Positions 1-5,673 of a DNA stretch of 6,843 nt are shown one piece after another; position 1 is the stretch's first letter; each line of letters begins with the position of its first letter. The DNA comes from a bacterium. Lineage in GTDB: Bacteria > Blakebacterota > Blakebacteria > Blakebacterales > Blakebacteraceae. The stretch covers positions 1 to 6,843 of the forward strand of contig JALGWK010000250.1 in NCBI GenBank assembly GCA_025774205.1. Direction: 5' to 3'. The notes under the pieces are model-generated. The model did no database searches. It was not told the DNA's origin and saw only the letters and a list, made by a program, of their open reading frames with translations. Position numbers and translations under genes: made by a program.

Positions 1-599
1 CCGAGAAAACGGTCACGATCCCCGAAGGCCAGTGAAGCCAGTTCGCCGATGTTCCTGACTGAGACCATCTGCAGGGCGCGATCGGCGGGCATGGCCATCG
101 CGAATACTCCGTCCTGGAGCCCCGGCAGCACAAAGGGCGCCATCATATTCTCATAGAAGTAGGCTGGAGCCAGGATGGTGAAAGGAACATCGCTTGCCTT
201 GAGATGATCCTCGATCCTCTGCTTGCTGTCGAAATGGGGTATCCCGGTACTCCGGTCCGCATCCGCGACCGAGGAGAACACCAGGTGACCGATCCCTGCC
301 GCGCTGGCCGCTTCAATGGCGTTGATCCCCTGAGCAGTCTCCCGCTCCATGCCGGCCTCGAAGGGTGTACTCATCAGGAAGAGACCATCGAAACCGCGGA
401 ATGCCTCTGTCAGGGCCTCACGGTCATCCATGTCGCCCCTGATGATTTCGACTCCCCTGCCTGCCAGTTCCTGTGCCTTATCGGAATCCGGGTTCCGGGT
501 CATCGCGGTCACGTCAAAATCCTTCTGCAGGAGCGCCTCAACCACCGCCCCCCCCTGCTGTCCCGTCGCCCCGGTCACCAGAATGCGCTTCTTGCTCAT
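1..599 (-). CDS. NmrA-like NAD(P)-binding family protein, 3' end outside window
   Basis: About 199 residues of the N-terminal part are visible; the frame is open to the left edge, so the C-terminal third is missing (family members usually run about 280-300 residues). The protein opens with a Rossmann strand and the dinucleotide motif TGATGQQG (residues 9-16). Next comes TRNP after the second strand, where the Arg is typical of NADP(H) preference. FDGLFLMSTP, then HLVFSSV, then HFDSKQRIEDHL and FTILAPAYFYENMM match the usual NmrA/HSCARG order, with the Lys after HFDS in the place of the SDR catalytic Lys. Known members are atypical short-chain dehydrogenases, some acting as redox-sensing regulators and others as NAD(P)H-dependent reductases, so the substrate cannot be told. 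Two ATGs stand in tandem (602-600 and 599-597). I chose the second because GGAGG lies 6 bases from it but only 3 from the first. It follows the radical SAM gene by 81 bases on the same strand, so cotranscription is possible. Confidence 0.88.
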   Translation of the reverse strand, partial: MSKKRILVTGATGQQGGAVVEALLQKDFDVTAMTRNPDSDKAQELAGRGVEIIRGDMDDREALTEAFRGFDGLFLMSTPFEAGMERETAQGINAIEAASAAGIGHLVFSSVADADRSTGIPHFDSKQRIEDHLKASDVPFTILAPAYFYENMMAPFVLPGLQDGVFAMAMPADRALQMVSVRNIGELASLAFGDRDRFL

Positions 600-605
600 C
601 ATCTA

Positions 606-610
606 CCTCC
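606..610 (-). promoter_or_regulatory. Ribosome binding site of the NmrA-like gene
   Basis: On the minus strand this reads GGAGG, followed by TAG and two consecutive ATG codons. The spacing favours the second ATG (6 bases) over the first (3 bases), though either could be used. Confidence 0.7.
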
Positions 611-683
611 AGATTCAGTTGTGTGTATTCCTGCAGGTCAGCGCATTCAGGCAGGGATTTCTTACATCTCTTCGTTTACCGGA

Positions 684-1553
684 TCACAAACTCCGGAAAT
701 ATTCAGGGCGGAGCGGGATCTCCCCCTTGAGAGCCGAATCGATCACGGCGACGATCCTGTCACGGTCGCGCGGCAATCTGCCCTCGAGCGGAAGGTAGTT
801 GGAGGCGTGATTGGTGCGGAAGAGAGCCTGCGTGGGGTCCGAATCGGCAACCATGGTTCGCAATTCCCGCAGCAGTCCTTCAACGGCAGGCAGCGTGAAC
901 CCACCCTGATCTTCCAGACGCTGCTGGGGTGTACCCGGGATGACGGTGAGGGTCAACATGGAGAGGTAATCGGGATCCATGCCGGTGATAAGATGGGCCG
1001 ATCCGGAGGCATGTTCCTCCGTCCGCTCGATACCGCCGGCTCCGAGCAGAAAGATCACACTCTGCTTCATGCCCGCCGCGTGGGCCTTCCGGGCCGCCTC
1101 GACATGGTCATCGAAGGTGGCGCCCTTGACGATACGCCGGAGCGTCACATCATCCCCTGATTCGGGACCGATGTAGAGCAGGGAGAGACCGGCTTCCCGG
1201 AGCATGAGGAGTTCATCATCACTCTTCTCCATGAGGTTGATGGCGGTCGCGTAGCATGACACCCGACGGAGCTGCGGCATTCGTTCACGCAGGGAGCGGA
1301 GGATCTCCAGCCACTGCCCGGTTTCCATGGCCAGGGCGTCACCATCGGCCACGAACACCTTCCTGATCATGGGCTCAGATCGGGCCGCCTCTTCTATGTC
1401 CCCGAGGATCCCTTCAAGGTCGCGGACACGGTACTCTTTGTCCCGGTACATGCCGCAGTAGGTACACAGATTGTGCGAGCAGCCGATCGTGGCCTGCAGG
1501 ATGAGTGATCGCGCCTCTGATGGAGGTCGCCAGAGTCGGCCTTCGTATTTCAT
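684..1553 (-). CDS. Radical SAM protein, COG1032-like, CX4CX2C cluster motif
   Basis: A complete 289-residue protein of unknown substrate, expected in the cytosol. It should bind a [4Fe-4S] cluster that cleaves S-adenosylmethionine to a 5'-deoxyadenosyl radical. The cluster cysteines are C25, C30 and C33 in GCSHNLCTYCGMY, a CX4CX2C spacing rather than the textbook CX3CX2C. From memory this is the normal form in this family, which opens with a YEGRLWRPPSEA-like segment as here. Further family marks are VFVADGDAL (67-74), the GPESG SAM-binding turn (129-133), MDPDYLSMLTLTVIPGTP (192-209) and the C-terminal FRTNHASNYLPL (245-256). No B12 domain, SPASM domain or extra cysteine cluster is visible. 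The ATG at 1553 is preceded by AGGTGA with 3 bases between, and no other start fits better. It diverges from the B12-type radical SAM gene across 219 bases and is followed by the NmrA-like gene. Automatic annotation of relatives as coproporphyrinogen oxidase (HemN) is not supported by the motifs. Confidence 0.92.
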   Translation of the reverse strand: MKYEGRLWRPPSEARSLILQATIGCSHNLCTYCGMYRDKEYRVRDLEGILGDIEEAARSEPMIRKVFVADGDALAMETGQWLEILRSLRERMPQLRRVSCYATAINLMEKSDDELLMLREAGLSLLYIGPESGDDVTLRRIVKGATFDDHVEAARKAHAAGMKQSVIFLLGAGGIERTEEHASGSAHLITGMDPDYLSMLTLTVIPGTPQQRLEDQGGFTLPAVEGLLRELRTMVADSDPTQALFRTNHASNYLPLEGRLPRDRDRIVAVIDSALKGEIPLRPEYFRSL

Positions 1554-1606
1554 CTGTCACCTGACATAATGATGCTTCCTGATACGGATGCGATCCCGGG
1601 ATGTTC

Positions 1607-1612
1607 AATATA
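1607..1612 (-). promoter_or_regulatory. Weak -10 candidate for the minus-strand radical SAM gene
   Basis: The minus strand reads TATATT, about 54 bases upstream of the ATG at 1553. No good -35 hexamer lies at 16-18 bases (CCTCAT at 17). It is the best AT-rich hexamer in an otherwise GC-rich leader, so it is offered only as a possibility. Confidence 0.25.
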
Positions 1613-1653
1613 GTGAGTCGTGCGTCGTAATGAGGCTCCGGCCGTTCGGGATC

Positions 1654-1671
1654 GACCGGAGGGACCGGAGG
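1654..1671 (+). repeat. Perfect tandem 9-mer with an upstream inverted half-copy
   Basis: GACCGGAGG occurs twice head to tail (1654-1662 and 1663-1671). The inverted partner CTCCGG lies at 1636-1641, forming a 6-bp stem with 1656-1661 around a 14-base loop. The array ends 9 bases before the -35 element of the plus-strand promoter candidate, where an activator or repressor site would be expected. No known operator is recognised, and part of the pattern could come from GC-rich composition. Confidence 0.5.
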
Positions 1672-1680
1672 ACGTGGAGA

Positions 1681-1709
1681 TTGAAGCGCATCGATTCTGA
1701 TGATATGCT
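1681..1709 (+). promoter_or_regulatory. Candidate sigma70-type promoter for the B12-type radical SAM/DUF362 unit
   Basis: TTGAAG (1681-1686) is separated by exactly 17 bases from TATGCT (1704-1709). TG at 1701-1702, one base before the hexamer, makes it an extended -10. A start near 1716 would give a leader of roughly 57 bases before the ATG at 1773. A T-rich tract follows at 1723-1728. It is the best promoter-like arrangement in the divergent region, and it sits just downstream of the tandem 9-mer. Confidence 0.45.
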
Positions 1710-1772
1710 GATAAAGGTGGTATTTTTTCAGTTTCGACCATCTCGGCCCCGGACTCTCACACCTTCCTGGTT

Positions 1773-3143
1773 ATGATGCCTGGTTCGAAGATGTCGACAG
1801 GCCCACGAGTTCTCCTGACTACTCCCTGCAGAAGTCATGCCGGCGGTTACTGGGATATCGCCGGTCAACCAGTGATCCGGCGTTTCCCGCGCATGAACAT
1901 CCCTCTACGGATCTCTCCCGGACTGAGATTCATCAAACAGAATGTGCCCGAGGTCGAGATCCTGGAATATCCGACCTGGCAGCAGTACCTGGACAGACTG
2001 AAGGACGGTTGGGATATCGTCGGCTTCAGCTTCTATCAGAACGAGATCGACACCATCCACCCCATGATCGAGGCGGCCAGGGAAGAAGGAGTGGGGGAAG
2101 TCTGGGCCGGAAACTACGGGGCGATGGACTATGGAATCCCCGAGCTGGTAGACCGGGTGGTATACGGTCCGGGTGAAGACCACCTGGCACAACTCTTCGG
2201 GTATCGCGTCAACGCCGATGCGGTCGAGCATCCGGCCGCGATGGTACACCTCTCGGTCCTCCCGGGTATCCGCCACACAACCTTCGGTCTTCTGCATACT
2301 GAACGGGGTTGTCCCTATCGGTGCACCTTCTGTTCCACGCCGACCTTTGAGCCGGAACGTTCAACGGTGAACATCGCCAGCATCGAACGGCTCCTCCGCC
2401 ATTACCGGAAAATAGGCGTCCGTCACCTGGTGCTCACCGATGAACTGTTCGGCTCCCATCCGGATTACGCGGAAGAACTCAGCCGGCTTTTTGCCCGATA
2501 CAATTTCCTGTGGTGGGCCCAGACCCGGGTCGAACTGGCCGTGAAGTATCTCGACCTCTGGTACGAACGCGGTATGCGGGCCGCCCCGATCGGCATGGAA
2601 ACGATGAATCCGGTCGCCCTTGCACGCCTCAACAAGCAGCAGAAGGTGGAGATGATCCGGGAAGTGGCCGGGATGATCCGATCGAAACCCGGCATGCTGA
2701 GGATCGCCTATTTCATGATCGGGCACGAGGACATGGGCTACGAGGAGACTCTCGAGGACGCGTACAGATGGAAGGAATTCGACTTCGATGTCTATGGCGC
2801 GACGGTCATCACGCCCTACCCCCGCACTCCGTTCTGGGAGGAGATCGACGATCGATACGGGATCTTCGATCGGGAATACAGCCACTATGACCAGACCCAC
2901 CTCGTCTGGCGTCATCCCCTCATCACCCCCGATCAGATGAGGGAACTGCGGTCACGGGTCAAGAACCTGCTGAACAACCCGGTGCGCGTGATCCAACGCG
3001 GGATCAAACGCTATATCCTGGAGGAGGCGCGTCACTCTGGCCACTCTGGCACTGGCTACCTGTGGCGTTCGGTGGTCACCGGCCCCATCGCGTCACTGAG
3101 GATCAGCGACCGCAAGCCGTTTTACTTCCCGAAACAGAAGTAA
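1773..3143 (+). CDS. B12-binding-type radical SAM protein of unknown substrate
   Basis: A 456-residue protein with the two-domain plan of B12-dependent radical SAM enzymes (COG1032). Residues 12-145 form a cobalamin-binding-like alpha/beta domain: RVLLTTP, DIVGFSFYQNEID, VGEVWAGNYGAMD (in the place of the usual VVGGPHAT) and DRVVYGPGED. There is no DXHXXG motif, which is usual in this class. The radical SAM barrel follows with CPYRCTFC, cluster cysteines C180, C184 and C187 in canonical CX3CX2C spacing. It continues with VLTDELF (220-226), IGMETMNP (273-280), YFMIGHED (313-320) and VITPYPRTPFW (345-355). The C-terminal tail holds an exact tandem HSGHSG (421-426). Such enzymes do methylations, ring contractions or other C-C chemistry; nothing visible tells which. 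Starts at 1773, 1776 or 1791 are all possible, and none has a clear Shine-Dalgarno. A frame-stopping TGA at 1701 and no start codon before 1773 rule out a longer form. The DUF362 gene follows 20 bases later. Confidence 0.88.
   Translation: MMPGSKMSTGPRVLLTTPCRSHAGGYWDIAGQPVIRRFPRMNIPLRISPGLRFIKQNVPEVEILEYPTWQQYLDRLKDGWDIVGFSFYQNEIDTIHPMIEAAREEGVGEVWAGNYGAMDYGIPELVDRVVYGPGEDHLAQLFGYRVNADAVEHPAAMVHLSVLPGIRHTTFGLLHTERGCPYRCTFCSTPTFEPERSTVNIASIERLLRHYRKIGVRHLVLTDELFGSHPDYAEELSRLFARYNFLWWAQTRVELAVKYLDLWYERGMRAAPIGMETMNPVALARLNKQQKVEMIREVAGMIRSKPGMLRIAYFMIGHEDMGYEETLEDAYRWKEFDFDVYGATVITPYPRTPFWEEIDDRYGIFDREYSHYDQTHLVWRHPLITPDQMRELRSRVKNLLNNPVRVIQRGIKRYILEEARHSGHSGTGYLWRSVVTGPIASLRISDRKPFYFPKQK
3033..3050 (+). 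repeat. Perfect 9-base in-frame tandem duplication
   Basis: CACTCTGGC is repeated exactly and encodes His-Ser-Gly twice, near the C-terminus of the B12-type radical SAM protein. Identical codons suggest a recent small duplication in a tolerant tail, with no sign of function. Confidence 0.75.
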
Positions 3144-3150
3144 GGGATCC

Positions 3151-3158
3151 GGAAGGAG
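3151..3158 (+). promoter_or_regulatory. Ribosome binding site that fixes the DUF362 start
   Basis: GGAAGGAG stands 5 bases before the ATG at 3164. This strong site argues against the in-frame ATG at 3062, which lies inside the preceding gene and has no such signal. It also puts the twin-arginine signal at the proper distance from the N-terminus. Confidence 0.85.
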
Positions 3159-3163
3159 CCGAC

Positions 3164-4231
3164 ATGGACGGCAGGGACGGTACAGGCAGCAGGATCCATC
3201 GCCGGAAATTCATGCGGTGTGGCGCGACGGTTATGGGCGCGTCGATGCTCGGTTCGGGCCTGACCGGCTGTCTCAGGGATGATCCGTCCGGCGGGCGGAC
3301 CAGTTACCTGAGAGCTCTGGACTTCGTGGGACCGGAACCACTCCCCCCCACCCGTATCTATCCCGCTATGCCGAAAGCGGTAGTCAGTATCGCCGGGGTC
3401 CATGGATCGGTGGAGGAGGCTGTACGGGAGGCAGTCGAGGCGGCGGGGGGACTCGCTGAGATCGAACCGGGTCAGAGGGTGATGATCAAGCCGAACATCA
3501 CCGGCCCGATCCTCTGGAACATCTATCCACCCGGCCGCATCACCACCGACCTCGAAGTCGTCCAGGCCGTGATCCGGCTGGTAAAGGAGCGGGGAGCGCA
3601 CCCTCTCGTCGGGGACTGCGGGATGTTCCTGTCGGAGTTCGCCTTCACCACCACCGGTTTTGAATGGCTCTGCCGGAGGGAGGGCGCCGAGGGCTTCCCC
3701 TTCAACCGCTCCTTCATCAATGTTCCCATGCTGAAGAACCACGAGACGACATTCGCCGAATTCACCTGCTGCCTGAAATCGTTCGTGGGTGTCTGCCATC
3801 CCGATGACAGGAAACTTCCCGTTCCCGACGCGCTGCATATCAGGAATATCTCCGAGAAGATCGCCGAACTGAATCTCTGCCTGGAACCGCTGATCAATAT
3901 CGTGGACGCCACCACCATCATGGTCCAGGGGGGACCGGGGGACAGTATGTTCTGGGGGGATCCGTTCTACCACGACGCGGTCTGGGATCACCCGGGTCTC
4001 ATCCTGGCCAGCCGTGACAGGGTGGCGTGTGATTCGGTGGCCCTGGCAGTACTGAAGCTTTTCGCAGCCGGGCATCGCATATCACTTGATTATGTCGAGA
4101 AGAGCGTCTGGGACCAGGTCCAGATCTATTACGCCGCGGAACTGGGCCTCGGTCAGGCGGAAGCCGAGAACATCACCATCGAGGATCTGCGAGTCAGTCA
4201 GTTCGATGAGATCCGGGACAACTGGAAATAG
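3164..4231 (+). CDS. DUF362 domain protein with Tat lipoprotein signal
   Basis: A 355-residue protein. Residues 11-36 are a twin-arginine signal: HRRKFMR, a short Gly/Ala-rich hydrophobic stretch, then the lipobox LTGC. This predicts folded export by Tat and lipid attachment at C36. The mature part is DUF362. VMIKPNITGP (106-114) is followed by TTDLEVVQAVIRLVKERGA and LVGDCG (148-153). The INVPMLKNH signature (185-193) is followed by CLKSFVGVC (203-211), INIVDATTIMVQGGPG (244-259) and LILASRDRVACDSVALAVL (279-297). DUF362 proteins have no settled biochemical role; some carry ferredoxin clusters, but none is seen here. Between GAE (174-176) and INVP the protein is shorter than I expect, by roughly 30-40 residues, so part of the fold may be lost. 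Tat export suggests a cofactor is loaded in the cytosol. It is probably cotranscribed with the radical SAM gene 20 bases upstream. It ends 8 bases from the convergent phosphatase gene. Confidence 0.87.
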   Translation: MDGRDGTGSRIHRRKFMRCGATVMGASMLGSGLTGCLRDDPSGGRTSYLRALDFVGPEPLPPTRIYPAMPKAVVSIAGVHGSVEEAVREAVEAAGGLAEIEPGQRVMIKPNITGPILWNIYPPGRITTDLEVVQAVIRLVKERGAHPLVGDCGMFLSEFAFTTTGFEWLCRREGAEGFPFNRSFINVPMLKNHETTFAEFTCCLKSFVGVCHPDDRKLPVPDALHIRNISEKIAELNLCLEPLINIVDATTIMVQGGPGDSMFWGDPFYHDAVWDHPGLILASRDRVACDSVALAVLKLFAAGHRISLDYVEKSVWDQVQIYYAAELGLGQAEAENITIEDLRVSQFDEIRDNWK

Positions 4232-4239
4232 GATCCTCC

Positions 4240-5136
4240 TCACGTCACCTTCTTGATTATCACGAAGGTCACGTCATCGTCAGGGGCTGGTATGTAGTCC
4301 AGGTAATCCTCCTTCACGCGATCGAATATACTGTGGGCATCGAGGTCCTTCACCTGGCGCAGGACCGACTCGAGCCGTTCACTGACATAGTTCTTCTCTC
4401 CGTTGTCGGCTTCAGTGAATCCGTCGGTGAAGAGGATGAGGATATCCCCCGCCCCCATGATATTGATCTGGTTGGTGGCGTACCCCGGTTTGTAGCCGCG
4501 GGCGGCGCTGTACTTGCTGGAATCGAGGTCCGCTTCCGAGGGGAGAGTCCCGACCGGCAGAAAGGTCAACATCGTGTCCTGGTCCATCTCCATGATCCGG
4601 TCGAACCGGCTGGAGAAGACAACCGGCAGTGGGTGCGCTGCCGACAGGAATCGGAATTCTCCGGTCCGATCGATCTCTCCATAGATCATGGTGATGAACT
4701 TGTCGATGCTGGAGGATCGGAAAAAGCGGGTGTTGATCTTCTCGAACAGGTTGAGGGTGACCTCACCGTACAGCATCAATTCGTAACTGGCACCGATCAG
4801 GAAGGCCTGGTGAAGCATCGCGGTCAGGAAGGCATCGGTGATGCTGTGCCCCGCGGCATCAGCCAGCAGGATTCCCACCTTCGACCGGGTCTCACGAAGT
4901 CGGGCAGCCACCTGTTCATTACCCTCCTTTACCGCCTGCTCGATCCGATTCTCCATGTCGAACCGACTTTCAAAATCGATATAGGTGATGTGGTCACCGC
5001 CGATCTCCCCGTTCAGCAAGGTCGATTCTCCGTATATCTCGATCCCTTCAATGGAAGAAACATCACCCGAATGCGGTTTCAGGCGCCTGGCGATGTTCTG
5101 GAAGTTAACCAGTTCCCGGTCAAGGTTGGAAGTCAT
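4240..5136 (-). CDS. SpoIIE/RsbU-type PPM serine/threonine phosphatase
   Basis: A 298-residue single-domain protein with no receiver, PAS, HAMP or membrane segment, so probably soluble. PPM metal-site motifs occur in order. GGD (46-48) is followed by LLADAAGHS (90-98), then SAAHPLPVVF (165-174), LFTDGFTEAD (235-244) and a terminal DDDVTFVIIKK (286-296). The acidic residues D48, D93, D238 and D287/D288 are the expected Mn/Mg ligands. Family members dephosphorylate serine on anti-sigma antagonists (STAS proteins) or related partners. Two departures are seen. About 40 residues, partly a charged helix (roughly 58-85), separate GGD from LLAD, where typical relatives have about 20. The usual GHG is also GHS. 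The start is supported by AGGTGAG five bases upstream. The gene lies 103 bases downstream of a STAS-like gene on the same strand, which suggests a substrate or partner. It meets the DUF362 gene tail to tail. Confidence 0.9.
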   Translation of the reverse strand: MTSNLDRELVNFQNIARRLKPHSGDVSSIEGIEIYGESTLLNGEIGGDHITYIDFESRFDMENRIEQAVKEGNEQVAARLRETRSKVGILLADAAGHSITDAFLTAMLHQAFLIGASYELMLYGEVTLNLFEKINTRFFRSSSIDKFITMIYGEIDRTGEFRFLSAAHPLPVVFSSRFDRIMEMDQDTMLTFLPVGTLPSEADLDSSKYSAARGYKPGYATNQINIMGAGDILILFTDGFTEADNGEKNYVSERLESVLRQVKDLDAHSIFDRVKEDYLDYIPAPDDDVTFVIIKKVT

Positions 5137-5140
5137 GGGA

Positions 5141-5147
5141 GCTCACC
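5141..5147 (-). promoter_or_regulatory. Ribosome binding site of the phosphatase gene
   Basis: The minus strand reads AGGTGAG, five bases before the ATG at 5136. It pairs with the UCACCU stretch of the 16S 3' end and resembles the AGGTGA used by the radical SAM gene at 1553. Confidence 0.6.
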
Positions 5148-5212
5148 TGTCTGGTCATACTCAACAAAATAGTCGTCTGGTGAAAGATACTCGAGGGCAG
5201 GACGAACCTGGA

Positions 5213-5244
5213 ACTAGTGCCCTGTCACGTGACATGACACTAGT
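5213..5244. promoter_or_regulatory. 32-base composite palindrome, possible operator or RNA hairpin
   Basis: Outer arms ACTAGTG (5213-5219) and CACTAGT (5238-5244) surround a perfect 12-base palindrome TGTCACGTGACA (5223-5234). They are joined by CCC and TGA spacers in which only the middle base pairs, so 28 of the 32 positions pair. The element covers the stop codon of the STAS-like gene (5240-5242) and lies about 77 bases before the phosphatase start. Neither side has a T-run, so it is a poor intrinsic terminator. The loop-less symmetry suits a dimeric or tetrameric DNA-binding protein, although a transcript processing or attenuation hairpin is also possible. Confidence 0.6.
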
Positions 5245-5632
5245 CAGTCGAGCCGGGCCCCAGCCAGTCCAGGGCTTCATCCCGGGACCGGAAGGAACGA
5301 TATGCCACCGGCGCGTTCTGAAGCTCCTGGAATGTCTCGAACATGCGGCCCAGACCGAATCCAGCATCGGAGCCGAAGACCAGAGCGGTCTTCGCCCCTT
5401 CGACCCGGACTTCGCTGTGCTGCCGGGCCACATCAGCCATCTGTTGGGGTACGGTAGCGGCAATTTTTTCGAAAGACGCCGCCGTGAAATCCCAGATTAC
5501 GCGATGGGTTGGATTCCCGGCGTAATACTCCCGGATCGTCTCGCTGACCTGCTCAGCGGCAAACTCCCCGCTGACCGTATACATGGTGAGGTCCCTGGTG
5601 CTGTCCAGACTCGATTCGATAGTGCCGGGCAT
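5240..5632 (-). CDS. SpoIIAA-like / STAS-like small protein
   Basis: A 130-residue soluble protein with no signal or membrane segment. Its pattern suits the SpoIIAA-like fold. A strand MYTVSGEF (17-24) precedes the helix AAEQVSETIREYY. Strand HRVIWDFT (43-50) follows, then a second helix (about 56-72). KTALVFGSDAGFGLGRMFETF (81-101) is typical of this group, as is the C-terminal YRSFRSRDEALDWLG. STAS and SpoIIAA-like proteins act as phosphorylation-controlled anti-anti-sigma factors or as regulatory or lipid-binding modules. The canonical DSSG phosphoserine motif is absent, leaving S53 or T60 as the only candidates near the usual loop. It lies between the DUF35 gene (41 bases upstream) and the phosphatase gene (103 bases downstream), all on one strand. 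Its stop codon is inside the 32-base palindrome. The ATG at 5632 has only a weak GGAAAG-like site, and an internal ATG at 5584 would begin right at the first strand, so the start is less certain than the family. Confidence 0.72.
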   Translation of the reverse strand: MPGTIESSLDSTRDLTMYTVSGEFAAEQVSETIREYYAGNPTHRVIWDFTAASFEKIAATVPQQMADVARQHSEVRVEGAKTALVFGSDAGFGLGRMFETFQELQNAPVAYRSFRSRDEALDWLGPGSTD

Positions 5633-5673
5633 GGTATCTTTCCGGGCCGGAGTGGATCAGGAGGCACCCGCTA

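Noticed and set aside
204-1160. A 318-codon open frame on the plus strand across the NmrA-like and radical SAM genes
   Set aside because: It is antisense to two well-supported genes, spans their junction, and its product shows no family-like pattern; long antisense frames are common at this G+C.
1718-1730. T-run after the promoter candidate as a terminator
   Set aside because: No stable GC-rich stem stands directly before it, and the sequence lies in a leader rather than after a gene.
3062-3163. A longer N-terminus for the DUF362 protein from the ATG at 3062
   Set aside because: It would overlap the upstream gene by 82 bases, lacks a ribosome site, and would bury the twin-arginine signal 46 residues in; ATG 3164 has GGAAGGAG at ideal distance.
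3122-4075. A 317-codon open frame on the minus strand opposite the DUF362 gene
   Set aside because: The plus-strand gene has a signal peptide, a strong ribosome site and family motifs; the antisense product is His/Pro/Gly/Asp-rich without motifs.
4232-4270. Possible terminator at the convergent end of the DUF362 and phosphatase genes (ACCTTC/GAAGGT inverted repeat at 4247-4269)
   Set aside because: The stem is only 6 bp with an 11-base loop, lies inside the phosphatase coding end, and has no T-run.
4333-5172. A 279-codon open frame on the plus strand opposite the phosphatase gene
   Set aside because: All PPM motifs are on the minus strand; this frame is its shadow and runs past the phosphatase start.
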